NCBI GenBank assembly: GCA_031411935.1
Contig: JANOBY010000419.1
Span: 1 to 10,565 of the forward strand
DNA length: 10,565 nucleotides
Reading direction: 5' to 3'
From: JAQGHR01 sp031411935
GTDB taxonomy: Bacteria > Planctomycetota > Planctomycetia > Isosphaerales > Isosphaeraceae
Below, piece by piece: positions 1-6,734 of the stretch (position 1 is its first letter; each line of letters begins with the position of its first letter). The translations under genes were made by a program, and so were the position numbers. The notes below the pieces were generated by a model. It was given only the letters and a program-made list of their open reading frames with translations, ran no database searches and had not been told where the DNA came from.

Positions 1-214
1 GGAAGGCCTGCCCGGCGGCTCCGTCGGCGCCCAGAACGATACGGTTAGGGCTATAGACGCGGTGAACTTCCCGGAGCATCGCCACTACGTCGGGCGACGT
101 CGGGTCGCCGGCTATGACAACCTGCACGGGCTTCGACCCGTGAAAGTCGGCCGCGACCAGCATCTGCGGCATCGACGACGGATGCTCGCGCACGCGCCCC
201 GAGAAAGCCCGGAA
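1..214 (-). other. Segment matching the C-terminus of YyaL/SPATA20 (thioredoxin/DUF255) proteins
   Basis: From about codon 214-212 onward the translated frame reads FRAFSGRV, then PSSMPQMLVAADFH, KPVQVVIAGDP, MLREVHRVYSPNRIVL and GADG. I recognise this as the end of the YyaL/SPATA20 family, whose human member ends with a similar ...QIVICGD...VHSVYIPNKVLILADG pattern. Proteins of this family have an N-terminal DUF255 thioredoxin fold and a (alpha/alpha) toroid, and their biochemical role is poorly known. Only about 71 residues of the tail are present here, so none of the thioredoxin part could be. The stop codon lies beyond the left edge. Confidence 0.8.
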
Positions 215-1318
215 GACTTTCGCGGCTCGGTCGGCGGTCCCCTCGATGAATGTGCGTCCGACATATCGGTTTCGCATGAGCCCTTCAACCGACCGGACAC
301 CCAGCTTGTAGGCCATGGCGTCCGCGGCGGCTTTGGCCGTGTCGGGAACAGGAACCACGATCGTGTCGGGCCCAATCGCCACGTTTTCCAGGGCCGCGAG
401 TTCCTCTCCCAGCGATGCGCGGCTCAGATAAACCGAGCGATCGTCGAGAGTGCTGGCCACGTTCGCGAAGTAAATCCATTCGAAGAAACAATGGGCGGGC
501 TTCCGAGCTGGAGCAAAACGTTCGATCTGGACACCATTCTGACGTACGATGACAAGTGTTCCTGGATCGAGTGACCTCACTCCTGTGAATCCCAGGTTTG
601 AAAGCGGTACGCTTTCGCTCGCGGCGGCGAAGAGCGGTCCATCCTCCGCAATGCAGAGAGGGCGGATCCCGAGCGGGTCGCGGACGACTACCATTTCGCC
701 GATGGCCGAAACGAGGACAATATTGTAGGCCCCGTCGAATTTTTCCGCCAATCGGCCGAAAACACCTACCCAGTCCGGATTATTTCCCTCGTTTTGGAGC
801 TCGTAAGAGAGGGAGTGCATCAGAATTTCCGTATCGGTGTCTCGCTTGAGGTGGTAGTCCCCCTTATCCAAAAGTTCCTGACGAAGCTCATGGTAATTCG
901 CTAATTGACCGTTGAAGGCGAAAGCAAACCACTTCGTTTTCCGACCGTGGGCACGCTCGAAGGGTTGAGCATAGCTGCGATCATTTCCACCGCAAGTCGC
1001 GTAGCGGACGTGGCCGATGGCAGCCGGTCCATCGTGCTTCTTCATGATCGCTTCGAACTTCGCTCGATGGTTCAGTCGGAAGGCCTCGGCTACAGTTCCG
1101 AGTTCTTTGTGAGTCTCGAGCAAGGCCTGACGGTCGGGATGAAAGCTCGTCATACCGGCGGCAAGTTGGCCGCGATTCTGCATGTCGAGCAGCATTCGGG
1201 GGATCAGACGGGCCACGCTATTGATGTCGCCGGGGATCGGGGCGAGGGAGGAAACCTCACGCCCCGAGGCGTGATAGACAGCGGCCACGCCGCACTCGTG
1301 GTACAGTTCGCCAGGCAT
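1..1318 (-). CDS. purF: Amidophosphoribosyltransferase N-terminal part fused in frame to a YyaL/SPATA20-like C-terminus; partial at the left edge
   Basis: PurF makes phosphoribosylamine from PRPP and glutamine, the first step of purine synthesis. Residues 1-9 (MPGELYHEC) give a short propeptide and the nucleophile Cys9. QNRGQLAAG (47-55), HVRYATCG (103-110), FNGQLANY (135-142) and DTDTE (160-164) form the class II glutaminase domain. NRYVGRTFI (350-358) begins the phosphoribosyltransferase part. After about residue 367 the expected PRPP loop (DDSIVRGTT-like) never comes. The frame stays open, but the protein becomes PQMLVAADFHGSKPVQVVIA..., the end of a DUF255/YyaL protein. As written it cannot bind PRPP normally, so it is a broken PurF, a real fusion or an assembly join. 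The ATG at 1318 is chosen because it puts the Cys at position 9; an in-frame stop lies about 75 nt upstream. No strong Shine-Dalgarno is seen. The gene is divergent from proB. Confidence 0.85.
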   Translation of the reverse strand, partial: MPGELYHECGVAAVYHASGREVSSLAPIPGDINSVARLIPRMLLDMQNRGQLAAGMTSFHPDRQALLETHKELGTVAEAFRLNHRAKFEAIMKKHDGPAAIGHVRYATCGGNDRSYAQPFERAHGRKTKWFAFAFNGQLANYHELRQELLDKGDYHLKRDTDTEILMHSLSYELQNEGNNPDWVGVFGRLAEKFDGAYNIVLVSAIGEMVVVRDPLGIRPLCIAEDGPLFAAASESVPLSNLGFTGVRSLDPGTLVIVRQNGVQIERFAPARKPAHCFFEWIYFANVASTLDDRSVYLSRASLGEELAALENVAIGPDTIVVPVPDTAKAAADAMAYKLGVRSVEGLMRNRYVGRTFIEGTADRAAKVFRAFSGRVREHPSSMPQMLVAADFHGSKPVQVVIAGDPTSPDVVAMLREVHRVYSPNRIVLGADGAAGQAF

Positions 1319-1408
1319 GAGCGGGGTGACCTTGAGTGGGAAGGAGTGAACCGCAAGGGCGGTAGTCAATGGTAAGCCACGATTCGGCTAGGCCATCAAG
1401 TTCGCTCC

Positions 1409-1437
1409 ATTATAATGTCGGAAGCGGGGCGGAACAA
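1409..1437 (-). promoter_or_regulatory. Candidate sigma70-type promoter for the minus-strand purF chimera
   Basis: On the minus strand TTGTTC (1437-1432) is followed after 17 nt by TATAAT (1414-1409). The -10 box is perfect and the -35 keeps the TTG core. Transcription would begin near 1403 and give a leader of about 85 nt before the ATG at 1318. This is a motif reading only. Confidence 0.45.
1411..1416 (+). promoter_or_regulatory. Candidate -10 box for proB, overlapping the purF -10 box
   Basis: TATAAT occurs on the plus strand because ATTATAAT (1409-1416) is its own reverse complement. No clear -35 hexamer lies at the usual distance, so the proB promoter is weaker by sequence than the purF one. 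Its position supports starting ProB at 1477 rather than at the upstream ATG at 1369, which would put the promoter inside the coding region. Confidence 0.35.
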
Positions 1438-1476
1438 CCTTCGGGTTTGGTGTGGGAACGTGAGAATATCGAACCG

Positions 1477-2616
1477 ATGACACGCGACCTTGTGAGAGAC
1501 GACGTCGTCCTGTCGGCAAAAACCTGGGTTGTCAAGGTGGGCACGAGTGTCCTGGCCGCACCCGACGGTACTCTGGACCTGGAACGGGTTGGGCATCTCG
1601 CCGAGCAGATCTGTGCCGTGATGGCCGCAGGCAGACGAGTCGCCCTGGTCAGTTCGGGAGCAGTTGGTGCAGGGATCGGCCGCTTGGGGCTTTCGCGTCG
1701 TCCAGAGTCACTTGCCCAGGTCCAGGCCTGTGCTGCTATAGGGCAATCCTACCTGATCCGTGCATACGACGAGGGATTTCGCCGTCACGGACGCAACGCC
1801 GCTCAATTGCTCCTGACGCACGAGGACTTCGACAACCGGGCCCGCTACTTGAACATGAGGAATACCCTCTCGTCCGTGTTCACCTTCGGGGCGGTCCCCG
1901 TGATCAACGAAAACGACACGATCAGCGTGGATGAGATCCGCTTTGGTGACAACGACCGGCTTGCGGCGATGGTCGCGAATCTTCTTCAGGCCCCACTACT
2001 CGTCATTCTTAGCGTGGCCAACGGCTTGTGCCGAACGGATCCGGGATCGGGCGGTCATGGTGAGGTGATCCCCTTGGTGCCGATCCTCGACGAATCCACC
2101 TACCAGCTCGCCGGATCGAGCAAGAGTGCGTTGGGCTCGGGTGGCATGCAGAGCAAGCTTCAGTCGGCGCGTCTCGTGACCCAGGCAGGAGGCTCTGTTA
2201 TCATAGCGTCGGGAAAGGACCGATGTCCTCTGACCAGGATTCTCGCTGGGGAGGGCGTGGGAACCCTCTTTCTTGCCAGGGGCGAGGCCCTGGGAGCACG
2301 CAAGCGTTGGATCGGCTCAGCGGCTCGACCAAAAGGGACATATGTAGTCGACCAAGGTGCTCGGGCCGCGCTGGAGTCGGGGACAAAAAGCCTCCTTGCG
2401 ATCGGGCTCATCTCGGTCGCTGGCGAGTTCGACCGTGGCGATGTGATCTCAGTGCAGGATGCCGATGGTAATGAATTTGCCCGGGGACTCACCAATTTTG
2501 ATACCCGAGACTCTCGCTCCATCAGCGGACTACGGACGGAGAAAGTTCGCGAGATCTTGGGTGGATCGACTTACGAGGAGTTAATCCATAAAGACAACTT
2601 AGTCCTAACCCGATAA
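1477..2616 (+). CDS. proB: Glutamate 5-kinase with C-terminal PUA domain
   Basis: ProB phosphorylates L-glutamate with ATP to gamma-glutamyl phosphate, the first committed step of proline synthesis, in the cytosol. The 379-aa product is close to the 367 aa of the E. coli enzyme. Residues 18-24 (VVKVGTS) start the amino acid kinase fold. SSGAVGAG (59-66), NEND (144-147), FGDND (156-160) and GSGGMQSK (220-227) form the substrate and nucleotide sites. RKRWI (275-279) leads into the PUA domain, which fills the rest. The ATG at 1477 is preferred over the in-frame ATG at 1369 because the kinase core then begins about 17 residues in, and because the extra 36 residues overlap a likely promoter. proA is not adjacent here. 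The gene ends 11 nt from the stop of a convergent gene. Confidence 0.95.
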   Translation: MTRDLVRDDVVLSAKTWVVKVGTSVLAAPDGTLDLERVGHLAEQICAVMAAGRRVALVSSGAVGAGIGRLGLSRRPESLAQVQACAAIGQSYLIRAYDEGFRRHGRNAAQLLLTHEDFDNRARYLNMRNTLSSVFTFGAVPVINENDTISVDEIRFGDNDRLAAMVANLLQAPLLVILSVANGLCRTDPGSGGHGEVIPLVPILDESTYQLAGSSKSALGSGGMQSKLQSARLVTQAGGSVIIASGKDRCPLTRILAGEGVGTLFLARGEALGARKRWIGSAARPKGTYVVDQGARAALESGTKSLLAIGLISVAGEFDRGDVISVQDADGNEFARGLTNFDTRDSRSISGLRTEKVREILGGSTYEELIHKDNLVLTR

Positions 2617-2627
2617 GGGCCTGATGA

Positions 2628-3998
2628 TCAGGGTAAGGGAAGATCCCGGAAGTCGAAAGCCAAGTCGAGATTCGTGCGAATCTGCCCATAAAAGCGAACT
2701 TCATTGGGAGGTGAAGCACCAGCGTTCTTGGATCGCAAAGTGATCAGCTTTCGGACCTCTCCGTCCGCGGCCAAAGGGCCGACGCTTTCCTGCCCAACGA
2801 TCGTGAAAGGCTGACCGGAGGCATCGACGACTTCCAGGTTTTGCCAGATCGGATCGCTGTCGGGGAGGAGCTCTTGCAAGCGGCGTTGGGGCATACGACC
2901 GACTCGACCTAGGATCTTCAAACTTTCTTGGCGGAAGGATACCTCGAAGAGAAATCCCCCCGTTCCATCGGCGGTGGGACGAACGGAATGGACAAGGATG
3001 TTCGTTCCCCCGCAGGGAATCGCCCTCGGTTCCCTCGCAATAGAACTAAGGGAGATGACAGTCGGCTCCAGTTTTCGAGCTTCGACTTCCATGGGGATGA
3101 CCCCCTTGAGTCGCTTCAGACTTTTCCCAACCTCGTTTTGTGGATGCAGACGGATGTTGGCGGCTGCAGTCGAGCTGGCCCGATCACGGATGCCCGTCGT
3201 GAGTACCACTTCGGGAGAGCTCAGGTCCGACGCTGGGACGACTCGGCCATGCACGTCAATCGCTTCGAGGATCCGTATCGGACCGGCCACGCGAAGGCCG
3301 AGACGAGGCTCGGCCAGGATCTTAAGTGGAATCACGAGGTCCGGCTCTCGATCCAGTCGCCGAAAGCGACCGATCCCGGGTTGAATCAACCTTGGATCGA
3401 CCGGGAGAGCATCATGTGTCCAGAGGGCCGGCAGAGAGGTGATGCGAAACGGGCCCTGATCCACACGCGGAAGGGCACGGCCTTCCTGCCTGACAAGGCG
3501 GACTCCACCCGATCGGCCCGCCGTGCTTGCCCCCCCGAAGGCGTCGCCTTCCCAGACGGGATTGAGGCTCAGGCGATCCATTAGCGGCCAGAACGTCATC
3601 ACCTCTTTGGAATTAGCTCGAAAGGGGCGCTGCGTTGACGCCGCGCCCTCTTCCAATCTTACCCGCATACCCTGACTCTGCGCGATGGCTTCGACAACTG
3701 CCCCGAGAGTTTTGGTCTGATCGTCAAGAACGATTCGCGGGGCTTTTGTAAGCATATCCCGCTCGATCGAATCGATCAGGAACTCGGCGCGACTCTTGAC
3801 CTCAGGGTCTTGGTCTTGGAGAGAGTCGCGGAGTAGCGGGATGGCACGATCCCCGAGTTTCGAGAGTGCGGAGGAAGCCGCCTCGCGTTCAGCGAATCGC
3901 GGTGACCCCAGTTTCGCAATTAGCGCGTCGGTTTCAGCCGCGAGCGAGACCGCCCCGAACAGGAAGCAAAGCCCCAGTCCCGCCACCTTTACACTCAT
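2628..3998 (-). CDS. Exported HEAT-repeat protein of unknown function (paralog A)
   Basis: The function is not recognised. The 456-aa product begins with a signal peptide (hydrophobic about 5-20, likely cut after SLAA). A HEAT-like unit follows (about 24-78), with the pattern GSPRFAEREAAS...LG..AIPLL...DPEVKSRAE. Residues ~90-150 alternate amphipathic helix and strand (VVEAIAQSQGMRVRL, then TFWPLMDRLSLNP), which resembles an STN-like module, though this is uncertain. The rest looks beta-rich, includes LKRLKGVIP, and ends FDFRDLPLP. It is similar from end to end to the upstream gene at 4087-5454, 88 nt away on the same strand, so the pair is probably co-transcribed after a duplication. A good Shine-Dalgarno (AAGAGG, minus strand 4009-4004) precedes the ATG at 3998. 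The likely location is periplasmic or outside the inner membrane. Confidence 0.85.
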   Translation of the reverse strand: MSVKVAGLGLCFLFGAVSLAAETDALIAKLGSPRFAEREAASSALSKLGDRAIPLLRDSLQDQDPEVKSRAEFLIDSIERDMLTKAPRIVLDDQTKTLGAVVEAIAQSQGMRVRLEEGAASTQRPFRANSKEVMTFWPLMDRLSLNPVWEGDAFGGASTAGRSGGVRLVRQEGRALPRVDQGPFRITSLPALWTHDALPVDPRLIQPGIGRFRRLDREPDLVIPLKILAEPRLGLRVAGPIRILEAIDVHGRVVPASDLSSPEVVLTTGIRDRASSTAAANIRLHPQNEVGKSLKRLKGVIPMEVEARKLEPTVISLSSIAREPRAIPCGGTNILVHSVRPTADGTGGFLFEVSFRQESLKILGRVGRMPQRRLQELLPDSDPIWQNLEVVDASGQPFTIVGQESVGPLAADGEVRKLITLRSKNAGASPPNEVRFYGQIRTNLDLAFDFRDLPLP

Positions 3999-4086
3999 CG
4001 CGACCTCTTGAGAAGGATCCAGTTACATCCAGCCACTTTATGCGAATCTATCGCCGGGCGAAACGCAAGCAAAAACCAGCAGGATT

Positions 4087-5454
4087 TCAGGGCAACGGGA
4101 TGTCCGTGAACGAGAACTGCGCCTGGGTATCGACCGTGACTAGATCGTAGACTCGAAGATCAACTGGCTTGTTTTGCCCTGCTGCCACTCGGATCGTCAT
4201 CCTCACGCCACCAGGATCGGTCGTCTGTGACGCGATAGACCATCGAGACACGCCCGATCCCCCTTGATCCACCAGTTCGATCTGATTCGATAGACCAGTC
4301 TGAAGAGCGATTGAAAAAGGATCCTGGTCGAATACCCCTTGTGTAAGGGACACAAGGGCCTTGAGGGAGAAATCAATCAAAAATTCCGAGAGGTTCGGCT
4401 CGACCTTCACCTCATGAACTGTGATGAGCGAGTTGGTCGTGCGGAAACTCTTGCCTGGGGCTTCTGCAAGGCGGATCGTGATGGGATCCTCCTTTCGCGT
4501 GGAAACCGTCAGCGGGATCATCCCCTTTAACGTCTTGACAACCCGGCCCGGGTTCGTCGGGAAACGCATACGAAGGCTCACCAGACCCACGCCGCTTTTC
4601 GAGGGGACGTTCCGCGAAACAAAGGGTTCGGGTTCTCGAGCCTCGCCACTCGACGTATCTGAGATCATCGAGTTCCCAAGGTCATCGCTTGCGACGGTGA
4701 GTTGAGCGGGTCCGGCGACCGCTATCCGCATCCTCGGTTCCGCCATGACGATCAGATTCAACTGGAATCGGTCGCTAGATCGACCGATGCCGGCAGAGAA
4801 ACGGGCAGGGTCCGCTCCCGCACCAATTGTCACCCCTCCATCGGCCAGATAATTCCTCTCCAAAAGTCGGGTCATCGTGTCGAGTGAAACGCGAAAGGGT
4901 CCTGAAACCGAGGAGGGGGATAGGGTTGTGCCGGGTGGAAGACGATAGAGCGAGATTGAGCCGTTGGACCGGCCCTCGCCTCCCGAGTCGGAAATGGCTG
5001 GCTCCGTCTGAATCTCCAAACCAGCCTGCCTGGCCACGGATTCCACCACGTCCCAGAAGGGGAGTGACTCTCCGGCTGGGATCGCGATCCTCGGCAAGGA
5101 ATTCACCGGGTTCGGCTCGAGCAACCGCACGTTCAAACCATACTGATTGGATAGATGGTCCAATGCGAGATCCGCCGGCAGATCCGCGGCCACCATGGGT
5201 GAGATCGTCGGGTTGATGAGCAGAAGAGTTTCGATCCTGTCAAAAATGACCCCTGATCTGTTCCGGATTTCGGGATCTTTCGCTCGACGCCCCACCTTCA
5301 ACGCCGGCATGGCTTGCCTACCCAACTTCTCGAGAGCTGTCGAAGCCTGTTCGCGTTGGGCGTATCGGGGCGATCCTAACTCGTTAATCAACCCTGGAAT
5401 GTCGGAACCTAAAGCAGAGAGCGAGACCACAAGCGTGAAGCCAAGAAGTCTCAT
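4087..5454 (-). CDS. Exported HEAT-repeat protein of unknown function (paralog B)
   Basis: The function is not recognised. The 455-aa product has a short signal peptide (hydrophobic about 3-15, ending near SALGS). One HEAT-like unit follows (about 20-75: GSPRYAQREQAS...LG..AMPAL...DPEIRNRS). A possible STN-like module follows (ALDHLSNQYGLNVRL, then LPFWDVVESVARQAGLEI). The beta-rich remainder contains EPRMRIAVAGPAQL and LKGMIPLTVSTRKEDPITIRL and ends FSFTDIPLP. Paralog A has matching blocks in the same order (EPRLGLRVAGPIRI, LKGVIPMEVEARKLEPTVISL, FDFRDLPLP). It is the first gene of the minus-strand pair. GAGG stands about 8 nt before the ATG at 5454. It has no enzyme motif that I can name; a structural or scaffold role in the envelope is only a guess. 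Confidence 0.85.
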   Translation of the reverse strand: MRLLGFTLVVSLSALGSDIPGLINELGSPRYAQREQASTALEKLGRQAMPALKVGRRAKDPEIRNRSGVIFDRIETLLLINPTISPMVAADLPADLALDHLSNQYGLNVRLLEPNPVNSLPRIAIPAGESLPFWDVVESVARQAGLEIQTEPAISDSGGEGRSNGSISLYRLPPGTTLSPSSVSGPFRVSLDTMTRLLERNYLADGGVTIGAGADPARFSAGIGRSSDRFQLNLIVMAEPRMRIAVAGPAQLTVASDDLGNSMISDTSSGEAREPEPFVSRNVPSKSGVGLVSLRMRFPTNPGRVVKTLKGMIPLTVSTRKEDPITIRLAEAPGKSFRTTNSLITVHEVKVEPNLSEFLIDFSLKALVSLTQGVFDQDPFSIALQTGLSNQIELVDQGGSGVSRWSIASQTTDPGGVRMTIRVAAGQNKPVDLRVYDLVTVDTQAQFSFTDIPLP

Positions 5455-5580
5455 GGAATTCGCCTCGGAGTCGGCAGCGGTTCAGGACAGGTCCCGTACA
5501 GAGTCGCCACGAGGGCAAAACCGTCCTCGCCTTCATCGGATTAGCGTGATGGAAGCCAAATTTCCAGGTTCGTCAGATAA

Positions 5581-5590
5581 CTACGCGTAG
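5581..5590. promoter_or_regulatory. Perfect 10-bp palindrome in the divergent intergenic region
   Basis: CTACGCGTAG is a perfect inverted repeat without spacer. It lies between the divergent starts of paralog B (5454, minus) and the exported low-complexity protein (5684, plus). Such a site could be an operator for a dimeric regulator, but a 10-bp palindrome can also arise by chance. Confidence 0.2.
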
Positions 5591-5643
5591 CAAAATGGTA
5601 GAGGAAGGGGAGGGGGTATGGTAGAGTTTACCTTAAAGAGGAT

Positions 5644-5662
5644 CCGTTTTCGAATAAAACGG
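5644..5662 (+). promoter_or_regulatory. Hairpin in the leader of the exported low-complexity protein gene
   Basis: CCGTTTT (5644-5650) and AAAACGG (5656-5662) pair perfectly around the loop CGAAT. The hairpin ends about 21 nt before the preferred start at 5684. No T-run follows, so it is not a typical terminator. It may stabilise the mRNA or bind a regulator. It makes the more upstream ATG at 5618 less likely. Confidence 0.35.
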
Positions 5663-5683
5663 CTTGATGACCGGGAGCTTGCG

Positions 5684-6529
5684 ATGCGTGGAACGAACGG
5701 GTTTCGTCCTAGGTTCCTGACCACCACAATTGTTGCCCTGGTAACATCGGCAGGTCTGGGTTCCACGGTCACGGCACAGCTCTTCTCGCCCGACCCGTAT
5801 GATCCCTATGGCCGTGCGTACCGTGCCTATGCATATCCTGGAGCCGGATACAACCCGTCCTTACCGAACGCTACCCGATTCTCCCAGGGCGCGACTGGCG
5901 CGAACAATGCCAACCAATTTCAGGGGTTTCTGAACGATCCTGGCCTTGGCACATTTGGACGCTCGTCTCGTTATGACGGGGCGTTCCGCAAATTCGACTC
6001 CGCATTCGATCGGAACACCTCGCCTGGCGATAAGGCCGACGCGAAGTACTTTGAAGAGAGAGAGCGGCGAGAGCAAGCTATGATCCGAGCGATGGTCGAG
6101 CGAGATCCTAAGAAGCGAGATGAACTCGTGCGCAAGGCCGATGCCGAGGCGAAAAAATCCGGCGGGATACTCGGTCCGTCGGTCCGTCGCGGTGGGTCGG
6201 CTGCTAGCGTTCCGTCGGCTCCCGCGTTGACGACCCGAGTTCGGGCGGCCCGAACCCCGGCTGCTAACTCCGGCGCATCGCCAGGGGCAACCCCGACCCC
6301 CTCGACCGGAGCCGCACCTCTAACGCCCGAAGCGAGGCGACTGCCGCCCGCTCCTTCCTTACCCGACGTGAGCGAGCGCCGGTCTCCATCTCGGGTTGAT
6401 GCGGCCCGCGTGAATCGTCCAGCTCGTAGCCCCAGCGAAGTTCTCGAGCGAAGCCGTCGTGCGAATGCTCCACAACCTGCCGACGCGAAAACGCCGAGTC
6501 CGACGACTTCCACGGAGCTACCTCGGTAA
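5684..6529 (+). CDS. Exported low-complexity protein of unknown function, Pro/Ala/Ser/Arg-rich tail
   Basis: No family is recognised. From the ATG at 5684 the protein has 281 residues. Residues 1-31 form a signal peptide: a basic start (MRGTNGFRPRF), a hydrophobic stretch (IVALVTSAGLG) and a likely cut after TVTA. A tyrosine/glycine-rich part follows (PDPYDPYGRAYRAYAYPGAGY). Then comes a charged helical segment (about 110-160, KADAKYFEERERREQ...KKRDELVRKADAEAKK). The last ~110 residues are a probably disordered tail rich in Pro, Ala, Ser, Thr and Arg. The start at 5684 is preferred over the in-frame ATG at 5618 because GGGAG stands 7 nt before it and the signal peptide begins directly. The upstream ATG would add 22 mostly charged residues and overlap a hairpin. 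The gene stands alone, divergent from paralog B, and ends in its own terminator. Confidence 0.75.
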   Translation: MRGTNGFRPRFLTTTIVALVTSAGLGSTVTAQLFSPDPYDPYGRAYRAYAYPGAGYNPSLPNATRFSQGATGANNANQFQGFLNDPGLGTFGRSSRYDGAFRKFDSAFDRNTSPGDKADAKYFEERERREQAMIRAMVERDPKKRDELVRKADAEAKKSGGILGPSVRRGGSAASVPSAPALTTRVRAARTPAANSGASPGATPTPSTGAAPLTPEARRLPPAPSLPDVSERRSPSRVDAARVNRPARSPSEVLERSRRANAPQPADAKTPSPTTSTELPR

Positions 6530-6648
6530 GGATTCGTCGATTCACCAGATTCGCCGGGGATCATCCCAGGCCATTCCTGTGAAATCTGCCACGCCAGTCC
6601 CTTGTTTCCTTCGCTCAAGATGGATAGGCTTTCCTACGCGAAGATAAC
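6530..6648. other. Short non-coding stretch before the terminator
   Basis: These bases form the 3' untranslated part of the exported low-complexity protein gene. I see no gene and no convincing RNA structure here apart from a small GGGATCATCCC inverted repeat. Confidence 0.4.
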
Positions 6649-6673
6649 ACCTGGCCGAGAGCTAGGTTTTTTT
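6649..6673 (+). terminator. Intrinsic terminator of the exported low-complexity protein gene
   Basis: ACCTGGC (6649-6655) pairs with GCTAGGT (6661-6667), one G-U pair included, around the loop CGAGA. The stem runs into seven T residues (6667-6673). This is the classic form of a Rho-independent terminator. It lies about 120 nt after the stop at 6529 and separates that gene from the nuo operon, so nuo needs a promoter after it or readthrough. Confidence 0.7.
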
Positions 6674-6702
6674 GGCAATGACTTTGTGAAACACTTCACA
6701 AT
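6672..6702 (+). promoter_or_regulatory. Weak candidate promoter for the nuo operon
   Basis: TTGGCA (6672-6677, one change from TTGACA) is followed after 19 nt by CACAAT (6697-6702, four of six matches to TATAAT). Transcription would start near 6709, about 26 nt before the nuoA ATG. The spacer is longer than ideal and the -10 box is weak. The palindrome 6684-6701 overlaps it, so a protein bound there would block it. Confidence 0.25.
6684..6701. promoter_or_regulatory. CRP-type palindrome upstream of nuoA
   Basis: TTGTGAA (6684-6690), ACAC, TTCACAA (6695-6701) is a perfect 7+7 inverted repeat. Inside it, TGTGA-N6-TCACA (6685-6700) is the full consensus of the CRP class of the CRP/FNR regulator family. 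It ends 33 nt before the nuoA ATG at 6735 and lies just after a terminator, where an operon promoter is expected. It could also fold as an RNA hairpin in the leader. Which regulator would use it in this organism is unknown. Confidence 0.45.
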
Positions 6703-6734
6703 CTTTGCCTACCGGAACGTTTGGCGAGCTTCCC

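Noticed and set aside
62..574. Plus-strand open frame of 170 codons
   Set aside because: It lies antisense to the well-supported PurF-chimera frame, starts at GTG and has no recognisable protein pattern.
905..1375. Plus-strand open frame of 156 codons
   Set aside because: It is the shadow of the conserved PurF glutaminase domain on the other strand.
1369..1476. Upstream ATG start that would add 36 residues to ProB
   Set aside because: The extra residues do not look like part of the kinase fold and overlap the likely promoter region.
2620..2632. Inverted repeat CCTGATGATCAGG between the convergent proB and paralog A stops, as a two-way terminator
   Set aside because: The perfect repeat leaves a one-base loop, or only four pairs with a five-base loop, and no T-run follows on either strand. 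It also overlaps the paralog A stop codon.
2928..3584. Plus-strand open frame of 218 codons
   Set aside because: It is antisense to paralog A, which has a signal peptide, an SD site and a paralog next door. The plus frame shows none of these.
5971..6618. Minus-strand open frame of 215 codons opposite the low-complexity protein
   Set aside because: Low-complexity GC-rich codons leave long open frames on the other strand. The plus strand has the signal peptide, ribosome site and terminator.
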